In this document: positions 1 to 5,038 of the stretch, piece by piece
Layout: each line of letters starts with the position of its first letter
Numbering within the stretch: the first letter of the stretch is position 1
Assembly (NCBI GenBank): GCA_031263835.1
Contig: JAISEZ010000020.1
Span: 1-7,476, forward strand
DNA length: 7,476 nt
Direction: 5' to 3'
DNA from: Tannerella sp.
Lineage (GTDB): Bacteria; Bacteroidota; Bacteroidia; Bacteroidales; Tannerellaceae
Translations under genes and position numbers: made by a program
Notes under the pieces: model-generated
Seen by the model: the letters and a program-made list of their open reading frames with translations, nothing else
The model's database searches: none
What the model was told of the DNA's origin: nothing

Positions 1-170
1 GGCTGTCTTTTTGACCGGCCTGACCGGGTTTGCCTGCGATGCAGGCAGAGGGATGTGTGACGGCTTCTGTTACAGTATCCTGAGGATACTGCCTAGCTAG
101 ATACGCTCTCTCTGAGAGCGGCTATACGGCAACACCGTGCGAGCCGTTAGCGCCTTCGACCCTTTTTACT
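1..170. repeat. Gene-free region with three perfect triloop hairpins
   Basis: No supported gene lies here. Three perfect inverted repeats each close a 3-nt loop: TGCCTGC/GCAGGCA (31-37 and 41-47, loop GAT), CAGTATCC/GGATACTG (73-80 and 84-91, loop TGA) and CGCTCTC/GAGAGCG (104-110 and 114-120, loop TCT). None is followed directly by a T-run, so they are not standard intrinsic terminators. Their stem sequences differ, but the geometry (7-8 bp stem, 3-nt loop) matches the hairpins inside the repeat elements further along, so I read this as part of the same type of intergenic mosaic repeat. The region may begin upstream of the window. A tRNA or structured RNA gene was considered, but no cloverleaf can be drawn. 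Confidence 0.55.
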
Positions 171-315
171 GCTGATTCGCATTAATCACTAATCACTATT
201 TCATGTGCGTCATTCCATACCCGGGGCGTTGCCACTGGGCTGGGATATGCCGGGCTTTCAGCCCGTGGTCGCTGCTACTGATTCGCATGATTAGTGACGA
301 GCGATTAGTGATGCG
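171..315. repeat. Composite intergenic repeat element, copy 1
   Basis: The core (about 219-267) carries a GGGCGTTGCC hairpin module followed by CGGGCT-TTC-AGCCCG (251-265). This module recurs twice in the element at 1405-1716. The core is bounded by heptamers: TAATCAC twice at 183-196 on the left, and on the right the inverted form GATTAGT at 289-295 and again 14 bp (two heptamers) later at 303-309. The motif TGATTCGCAT stands at 173-182 and 279-288 as a direct repeat beside each tract. It resembles REP/BIME-type mosaic elements: it has no coding capacity of its own, and an open frame runs through it only by chance. How it moves, if it does, cannot be seen here. Confidence 0.6.
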
Positions 316-416
316 TCATCTCCGCATTTGTCTCTCATCATTAACGCGTTTTTTTTGCGAAATATTTTTTTATTCCAGAAACAAGCATCATCTTTGCGAC
401 GAAATTCGATTTTTTT

Positions 417-663
417 TTCGGAAACTCCGGAACGTCATCCGGAAATTCCGGAGCATCCTCCGGAAACTCCGGAGCGTCCTCCGTAAATTCCGGAGCGTCC
501 TCCGGAAACTTCGGAGCGTCCTCCGGAAATTCCGGAGCATCCTCCGGAAACTTCGGAACATTCTCCGAAAACTTCGGAGCATCCTCCGGAAATTTCGGAG
601 CGTCCTCCGGAAACTTCGGAGCATCCTCCGGAAATTTCGGAGCATCCTCCGGAAATTTCGGAG
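417..663. repeat. 21-bp tandem palindromic repeat array, about 11.8 copies
   Basis: Units start at 417, 438, 459 and so on every 21 bp to 648, with the last unit cut to 16 bp. The consensus is TCCGGAAA(T/C)TTCGGAG followed by CRTCC. Each unit is centred on a near-palindrome; those at 438 and 522 are perfect (TCCGGAA-A-TTCCGGA), and others contain G-T wobbles or one mismatch. Because 21 is a multiple of three and the unit lacks stops, several frames are open on both strands. One plus-strand frame reads Ser-Gly-Asn-(Ser/Phe)-Gly-Ala-Ser and runs to a stop at 708-710, but it has no ATG, GTG or TTG codon after its preceding stop at 342-344. I therefore treat the array as non-coding. T-runs of 8, 7 and 9 lie at 349-356, 365-371 and 410-418, and the downstream flank (664-730) is AT-rich. 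Its function is unknown. Confidence 0.85.
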
Positions 664-730
664 ATGAATGGCAAAAAGAAAAATTAAGAGCTAAATATAT
701 TGATTTATAAATGATTAATTGAAAAGGAAC

Positions 731-1399
731 ATGAGCAGAAATTTTATTCCCAGAACGATTACGGGATTTACGGAGTACATTAAAATCGCTTATCAGAAAG
801 CGTCGGTGAACTTGTGTGCTTACGGGATTTCGCCCGAAAAGCTTGCCATAATAACTTCCCTTTACAATGACTACATTGCCGGGGAGGCGCTGGCGGCCCA
901 TCCCGATACGGCAACAAAGGGCAACCGCGAGGCGCGTAACAGGGCGCAGAACGTGCTGGAAAAGGCGTGGAGACAGTTCCTGAATGAAAGTATCCGGTTC
1001 AACACCCGGGTCGGCACAGCCGACAGGGCGGTTTTCGGCCTGTCGCCGCGCGACGGCATACGTACGCCCGTGCAGACGCCGAAGGACACGGGCATCGTGA
1101 GCGTGAAACGCCTGGGCGCGTTCGAGTATAAAATAACCGTGATTGACGAAAAAACGTCGAAACGCAAACTCCCGGCACACGCCGCGGGCAGTTATCTCTA
1201 CCTGACCGTTTCCGAACCCGGCGTCCTGCCCGAAGGGATTGAGACCTACCGGAAACTGGATTTCTCGTCCAATGCGCACCACACACTGTGCTTCGCTTCT
1301 TCCGACCTGGCGAAGCAGGCGAACGTCTATGCCCGCTATTCCAACCGGCACGGAAAGGAAGGTCCCGCCGGGCCGGTAGAAACGTTCCTCATCAATTAG
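731..1399 (+). CDS. Conserved hypothetical protein, helical N-terminus and Fn3-like C-terminus
   Basis: A 222-residue protein from ATG 731. An in-frame TTG at 719 would add four residues; I prefer the ATG, preceded by AAAAGGA at 722-728, although that spacing is short. No signal peptide or membrane segment is visible. Residues 1 to about 110 look helical and open with an aromatic/hydrophobic segment (SRNFIPRTITGFTEYIKIAY); a short proline/threonine linker (TPVQTPKDTG) follows; the last ~100 residues look like a beta-sandwich and end in VYARYSNRHGKEGPAGPVET, reminiscent of a fibronectin type III-like strand pattern. I recognise the layout as a hypothetical family common in Bacteroidota and some other phyla, typically near 200-230 residues, with no assigned function. 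The gene stands alone between the 21-bp array and the 1405-1716 element. No clear TAnnTTTG promoter was found upstream. Confidence 0.82.
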   Translation: MSRNFIPRTITGFTEYIKIAYQKASVNLCAYGISPEKLAIITSLYNDYIAGEALAAHPDTATKGNREARNRAQNVLEKAWRQFLNESIRFNTRVGTADRAVFGLSPRDGIRTPVQTPKDTGIVSVKRLGAFEYKITVIDEKTSKRKLPAHAAGSYLYLTVSEPGVLPEGIETYRKLDFSSNAHHTLCFASSDLAKQANVYARYSNRHGKEGPAGPVETFLIN

Positions 1400-1404
1400 C
1401 CTTT

Positions 1405-1716
1405 GCGAATCAGTAGTTAGTAGTTAGTAGTTAGTAGGAGGCAGCCCAATGTCACCAAGTTAAGGGCTGAAAGCCCGATAATCAATAGCGTAGGGCAACG
1501 CCCTACGAACAGGATGCGTCACATTTATCAAGCCCCGCAGGGGCGTAATCCGGCTGTTCAATTTGATTTCGCCCTTGCAGGGCTGGTTGTTGTGATGCGC
1601 TTACCCCCACAGGGCGTTGCCCTGTGCTATTGATACAGGGCTTTCAGCCCTTAACCTGATGACATTGGGCTGCCCCCTACTAACTACTAACTACTAACTA
1701 CTGACTACCGATTCGC
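1405..1716. repeat. Composite intergenic repeat element, copy 2 (imperfect inverted repeat)
   Basis: The ends are GCGAATC (1405-1411) and GATTCGC (1710-1716), followed inward by TAGTTAG heptamer tracts (about 1413-1437) and their complement (about 1677-1709). Long arms of roughly 100 bp read GGCAGCCCAATGTCA, then GGGCTGAAAGCCC, then ATCAATAG, then a GGGCAACGCCC hairpin, and the same order returns inverted on the right. Six triloop hairpins are present: 1464-1476, 1489-1507 (stem CGTAGGGC, loop AAC), 1532-1544, 1571-1583, 1608-1626 (stem CACAGGGC, loop GTT) and 1637-1651. The element starts 5 bp after the stop codon of the preceding gene and encodes no plausible protein. It is MITE- or BIME-like in form, but no transposase or target duplication is identifiable. 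It fills the whole gap between the hypothetical gene and the next promoter. Confidence 0.75.
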
Positions 1717-1736
1717 ATAATTCATAATTCATAATT
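1716..1736. repeat. CATAATT heptamer, three tandem copies
   Basis: CATAATT occurs three times in a row at 1716-1722, 1723-1729 and 1730-1736, followed by CGCAT. It is abutted to the right end of the 1405-1716 element and lies just upstream of the promoter at 1770. Its sequence differs from the TAGTTAG and TAATCAC tracts, but its 7-bp period is the same. Confidence 0.8.
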
Positions 1737-1769
1737 CGCATATTACCATGCTGCGTGAAGTATAATTCT

Positions 1770-1777
1770 TACCTTTG
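1770..1777 (+). promoter_or_regulatory. Bacteroidota-type -7 promoter box (TACCTTTG)
   Basis: TACCTTTG matches the TAnnTTTG -7 consensus of the primary sigma factor of Bacteroides-type bacteria. The expected -33 TTTG site, around 1746-1750, is only weakly matched (CATG). Transcription would begin a few bases downstream, leaving a short A-rich leader (ATTTAAAACAACAACT) before the ATG at 1800 with no Shine-Dalgarno sequence, which is usual in this phylum. The box argues for ATG 1800 rather than the upstream GTG 1755 as the lipoprotein start. Confidence 0.6.
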
Positions 1778-1799
1778 CCGCGGATTTAAAACAACAACT

Positions 1800-2225
1800 A
1801 TGAAACAGTATGTTTACTTATTTGCTTTTATGGCCCTTGCACTGAGTGCATGTGAGGGGCCGATGGGGCCTGCGGGCGAGCCGGGCGAAGGCCTGGGAAT
1901 GGAGGTGCACGAATTTACCGTCGTCTCGCGCGACTGGGAATCACTCGGCGAGGCCGGCGGAGTCACGTTCTACCGGTACATTATGGATTTGGATATCGGC
2001 AGCTATATCTACAAGAGCGGCAACGTGTCCGTCTTCATGTATCTGATGGACGGCGACAACGAGGTGCAGGCGCCGCTCCCGTACTCCATCCCCCACGCGG
2101 ACAACGGCGGGTGGACGGAACATTATTCCTTCGACTTCGACAGGGGAACGGTTTCCTTTTATGCCGACTACCGCCGCGGAGAGCGTCCGCCGACGCAGGA
2201 TTTCCGTATTGTACTGACCTGGTGA
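1800..2225 (+). CDS. Collagen-like repeat lipoprotein, function unknown
   Basis: A 141-residue protein. Residues 1-17 form a lipoprotein signal peptide, with the lipobox Leu15-Ser16-Ala17-Cys18; Cys18 would be lipidated, placing the protein in the outer or inner membrane. Immediately after lie four collagen-like Gly-X-Y triplets (GPM, GPA, GEP, GEG; residues 20-31). The remainder is rich in beta-strand-forming and aromatic residues, ends in FRIVLTW, and contains GNVSVFMYLMDG and SFDFDRGTVSFYADY. I recognise this as a small Bacteroidota family of lipoproteins with a short GPxGPxG run, a YxYxxGNV-like segment and a terminal FR(V/I)VLxW; its role is not known. A GTG at 1755 would extend the frame by 15 residues, but that would bury the signal peptide and overlap the promoter box, so ATG 1800 is chosen. 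It is the first gene of the probable operon, 6 bp before the methyltransferase. Confidence 0.85.
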   Translation: MKQYVYLFAFMALALSACEGPMGPAGEPGEGLGMEVHEFTVVSRDWESLGEAGGVTFYRYIMDLDIGSYIYKSGNVSVFMYLMDGDNEVQAPLPYSIPHADNGGWTEHYSFDFDRGTVSFYADYRRGERPPTQDFRIVLTW

Positions 2226-2231
2226 ACGGCG

Positions 2232-4127
2232 ATGGACGGAGAACGGTTTGAAATGGTGGCCAAGACGCTGTACGGGCTGGAAGACGTGCTGGCGGAAGAG
2301 CTGTCGGCCCTGCAGGCGGAGGGGGTCGAGGCGGGACGGCGCATGGTGTCGTTCCGGGGCGACAGGGCGTTGATGTACCGGGCGAATATGCACTGCCGCA
2401 CGGCGCTGCGCATCCTCAAGTCGCTTGCCCGGTTCAAGGCCGCCGGCGCGGGCGACGTGTACGAGGGGGTGAAGAAAATCGAGTGGGAACGCTACTTCTC
2501 GCCCGAAAAAACGTTTGCCGTGGACGCGGTCATCTATTCCGAGTCGTTCAATCATTCCAAGTTCGTGGCCTACCGCACCAAGGACGCCATTGCGGACTAC
2601 TTCGACGAAAAGTTCGGGAAACGCCCTTCCGTCCGCATCAACCGGCCGGACATGTACATCCATGTCCACATCTCGCATCAGGACTGCACCGTCGCGCTCG
2701 ACAGCTCGGGCGAAAGCCTCCACAAGCGCGGCTACCGGACGGCGCAGGGCGAGGCGCCGATTAACGAAACGCTGGCCGCCGGCATGATTCTCAAAACCGG
2801 ATGGAGGGGCGAATCCAACTTCGTCGACCCCATGTGCGGCTCCGGCACGCTGCTGATTGAAGCCGCCATGATTGCGCTCAACATCCCGCCCGGACTCTAC
2901 CGCAAGGAATATGCCTTCGAGAAATGGCCGGACTTCGACGCCGACCTGTTCGACGAAATCTATAACGACGATTCCGGCGAACGCGACTTCACCTTCAAGT
3001 GTTTCGGGTCGGACGTTTCGCCGGCGGCCATCGAACTGGCGCGCGAAAACGTCCGCAACGCCGGGCTGATGAAATACGTCGAACTGAAAACCCTTCCCTT
3101 CCAGCAGTATACCCAGGCGCCCGAAACGGGGATTCTGGTGACGAATCCGCCCTACGGCGAACGCATGGCGCCGACCGACATCGAGAATCTCTACCGCATG
3201 ATTGGCGAACGGCTGAAACACGCCTTTACCGGATACCGGGCCTGGGTTTTGAGTTACCGGGAAGCCTGTTTCGAATACATCGGACTGCATCCCTGCCGGA
3301 AAATCAAGCTCATGAACGGCTCGCTCGACTGTGAATTTCGCTGCTACGAACTCTTTGCCGGAACAAACAAAGACTATAAAACGGCCCTGAACGGCGAGGA
3401 GCGCAAACCGTATTCCCGCAGACCGGCAGAGGAGGAGAAGCCGGCGGACGGCAGCCGGCGGACATTCGCCAAAGACCGCCCCTTTGCCAGGGATAACGGA
3501 AAACCTTTCGTCAGGGATAACTCCAAACCCTTTGCCAAAGACCGCCCCTTTGTCAGAGATAACGGAAAACCTTTCGTCAGGGATAACTCCAAACCCTTCG
3601 CCAAAGACCGCTCCTTTGTCAGGGATAACGGAAAACCTTTCGACAGGGATAACTCCAAACCCTTCGCCAAAGACCGCTCCTTTGCCAGGGATAACGGAAA
3701 ACCTTTCGTCAGGGATAACTCCAAACCCTTCGCCAAAGACCGCCCCTTTGCCAGGGATAACGGAAAACCTTTCGTCAGGGATAACTCCAAACCCTTCGCC
3801 AAAGACCGCCCTTTTATCAGGGAGAAGGGAAAACCTTTCGACAGGGATAACTCCAAACCCTTCGCCAAAGACCGCCCCTTTGTCAGGGATAACGGAAAAC
3901 CTTTCGTCAGGGATAACTCCAAACCCTTCGCCAAAGACCGCCCTTTTGTCAGGGAGAAGGGAAAACCTTTCGCCGGGGATAACTCCAAACCCTTTGCCAA
4001 AGACCGCCCCTTTGTCCGGGATAAGGGAAAACCTTTCGCCGGGGATAACTCCAAACCCTTCGCCAAAAACCGCCCCTTTGTCCGACTTCATCCCAAAGAC
4101 AGGCCCCCGTCCGGGAAAACCCGCTGA
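2232..4127 (+). CDS. THUMP domain class I SAM-dependent RNA methyltransferase (RlmL-type) with repetitive C-terminal tail
   Basis: A 631-residue cytoplasmic enzyme. Residues about 7-160 form the N-terminal ferredoxin-like/THUMP RNA-binding part (FEMVAKTLYGLEDVLAEEL near the start). Residues about 164-377 are the UPF0020/COG0116 methyltransferase domain: HKRGYR at 164-169, SAM-binding motif DPMCGSGT at 199-206, acidic motif II GSDVS with Asp261, and catalytic NPPYGER at 305-311. The NPPY motif marks N-methylation of a base; E. coli RlmL, of this family, makes m2G2445 in 23S rRNA, so 23S rRNA is the likely substrate, by homology. The catalytic part matches the single-domain Bacteroidota form. 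Residues 378-411 are a charged linker, and 412-618 are 9.4 copies of a 22-residue basic repeat, making the protein far longer than the usual ~380-490. The older label for this family, N6-adenine DNA methylase, is probably wrong. The start fits the family N-terminus. Confidence 0.93.
   Translation: MDGERFEMVAKTLYGLEDVLAEELSALQAEGVEAGRRMVSFRGDRALMYRANMHCRTALRILKSLARFKAAGAGDVYEGVKKIEWERYFSPEKTFAVDAVIYSESFNHSKFVAYRTKDAIADYFDEKFGKRPSVRINRPDMYIHVHISHQDCTVALDSSGESLHKRGYRTAQGEAPINETLAAGMILKTGWRGESNFVDPMCGSGTLLIEAAMIALNIPPGLYRKEYAFEKWPDFDADLFDEIYNDDSGERDFTFKCFGSDVSPAAIELARENVRNAGLMKYVELKTLPFQQYTQAPETGILVTNPPYGERMAPTDIENLYRMIGERLKHAFTGYRAWVLSYREACFEYIGLHPCRKIKLMNGSLDCEFRCYELFAGTNKDYKTALNGEERKPYSRRPAEEEKPADGSRRTFAKDRPFARDNGKPFVRDNSKPFAKDRPFVRDNGKPFVRDNSKPFAKDRSFVRDNGKPFDRDNSKPFAKDRSFARDNGKPFVRDNSKPFAKDRPFARDNGKPFVRDNSKPFAKDRPFIREKGKPFDRDNSKPFAKDRPFVRDNGKPFVRDNSKPFAKDRPFVREKGKPFAGDNSKPFAKDRPFVRDKGKPFAGDNSKPFAKNRPFVRLHPKDRPPSGKTR
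3465..4085 (+). repeat. 66-bp in-frame tandem repeat, 9.4 copies, in the methyltransferase tail
   Basis: Full units start at 3465, 3531, 3597, 3663, 3729, 3795, 3861, 3927 and 3993, with a partial unit from 4059. Each encodes 22 residues in three blocks: FAKDRP, F(V/A)RDNGKP and F(V/D)RDNSKP, with variants such as REKGKP (units 6 and 8) and FAGDNSKP (units 8 and 9). Each unit holds three (K/R)-P-F steps at spacings of 6, 8 and 8 residues and about three more basic than acidic residues' worth of charge, so the tail is basic, low in hydrophobic residues apart from Phe, and almost surely disordered. Copies are nearly identical at synonymous positions too (TTT/TTC changes only in places), which suggests recent expansion or homogenisation. 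Other frames stay open through the array by chance. Confidence 0.95.
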
Positions 4128-4142
4128 AAATAAAATCCTGAT

Positions 4143-5036
4143 ATGGTGACAAAAAAACTGATTACGTTATGTTGTTGTGCAGGCATGTTACTGACCTTCT
4201 CTGTGAACAGACTGAATGCCGGTGACGGCGACGATTCCGGACAGCTCCGTTTCCGCGTCGCACAGTACAATATCCGCTATGCCGCCCACGCCGATGAAAC
4301 CACCGGCAACGGATGGGACATCCGGAAGGTACCGCTCTCGCAGCTCATCGCCGGGCATGACTTCGACATCGCAGGCACGCAGGAGGGAAACCCCCGGCAA
4401 CTGGCCGACCTGGAGACGCTCCTGCCGGAATATGCCTGTACCGCCGCTCCATACGGCGGCAGCAGCGGGACGACGCACAACTGCGCTACATTCTACCGGA
4501 AAGACCGGTTTGACGTATTGACGTCCGGGACGTTCTGGTTCAGCGAAACGCCCGACGTGCCGAGCATCGGCTGGGACGCTACCGACCGCCGTATCTGTCA
4601 CTGGACGAAATTCAGGGAAAAAACTTCCGGCCGGGAATTTTATTTCTTCAATGCACATTTCTACTGGCGGGATACGACCGCCCGGCAAAATTCCGGCCCC
4701 CTGATGGTGCAAAAAATAACGGAAATAGCGGGAGACGCGCCGGCAATCAGCATGGGCGATTTCAATTCGCTGCCGTCCGCGTCCCAGATTCTCGCCATAC
4801 GGACGCTGATGTCCGATGCATACGATATTACGCAGACCCCGCGCACCGGCCCGGAAGGCACCGGCTTTCCCGGCGGCGTGTTTCAGGGAACACCCGGCAG
4901 CCGCATTGATTACATTTTCGTCAGCCGTCATTTCAGTGTACTGGATTATGCCGTGCTGACCGATACTTACAGCGACGGACGCTATCCTTCCGACCATTTG
5001 CCGGTGACCTGCACCGTATCCATCAAACGTGATTAG
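4143..5036 (+). CDS. Secreted endonuclease/exonuclease/phosphatase family protein
   Basis: A 297-residue protein with a Sec-type signal peptide (KK, hydrophobic core at about 6-20, probable cleavage after Ala26 in NRLNA). The three cysteines at 10-12 are in the core and do not make a proper lipobox. The mature part has the motifs of the metal-dependent EEP (DNase I/exonuclease III-like) fold in order: QYNIRY with Asn43, GTQE with metal-binding Glu81, FNAHFYW with His172, GDFNS with Asp206 and Asn208, RIDYIF with Asp256, and PSDHLPV with Asp284 and catalytic His285. All expected active-site residues are present, so it should be an active phosphodiesterase or phosphatase. The substrate (nucleic acid, inositol phosphate or sphingomyelin-like lipid) cannot be told from sequence. 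It acts in the periplasm, at the cell surface or outside. It starts 15 bp after the methyltransferase and ends 2 bp before the peptidase gene. Confidence 0.9.
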   Translation: MVTKKLITLCCCAGMLLTFSVNRLNAGDGDDSGQLRFRVAQYNIRYAAHADETTGNGWDIRKVPLSQLIAGHDFDIAGTQEGNPRQLADLETLLPEYACTAAPYGGSSGTTHNCATFYRKDRFDVLTSGTFWFSETPDVPSIGWDATDRRICHWTKFREKTSGREFYFFNAHFYWRDTTARQNSGPLMVQKITEIAGDAPAISMGDFNSLPSASQILAIRTLMSDAYDITQTPRTGPEGTGFPGGVFQGTPGSRIDYIFVSRHFSVLDYAVLTDTYSDGRYPSDHLPVTCTVSIKRD

Positions 5037-5038
5037 AG

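Noticed and set aside
345..371. Intrinsic terminator (ACGCGT followed by T8)
   Set aside because: The GC palindrome is too short (6 bp, no loop) for a convincing stem, and no gene is seen ending upstream in the window.
417..663. CRISPR array
   Set aside because: The 21-bp units are contiguous, with no unique spacers, and no cas genes are present.
203..667. A 154-codon plus-strand frame giving an Arg/Lys-rich repeat protein
   Set aside because: It crosses the hairpin core of repeat element 1, and its repeated part results from the 21-bp array being stop-free in several frames. No plausible start region or promoter was found.
341..1351. A minus-strand frame with PKFPEDA repeats running through the 21-bp array and the opposite strand of the 731-1399 gene
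   Set aside because: Most of it is antisense to a recognisable conserved hypothetical gene, and the repeats are the reverse reading of the same array.
1405..1716. Intact insertion sequence
   Set aside because: Inverted arms are present, but there is no transposase gene in 312 bp and no clear target-site duplication.
1941..4091. A 716-codon open frame on the minus strand, opposite the lipoprotein and methyltransferase genes
   Set aside because: It is a shadow of GC-rich codon use and of the 66-bp repeat, which has no stops in several frames. The translation has no recognisable domain, while the plus strand has clear methyltransferase motifs.
3484..4149. A 221-codon plus-strand frame rich in ITPNPSPKTAPLSG repeats inside the methyltransferase gene
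   Set aside because: It is an out-of-frame reading of the 66-bp repeat; there is no independent start signal.
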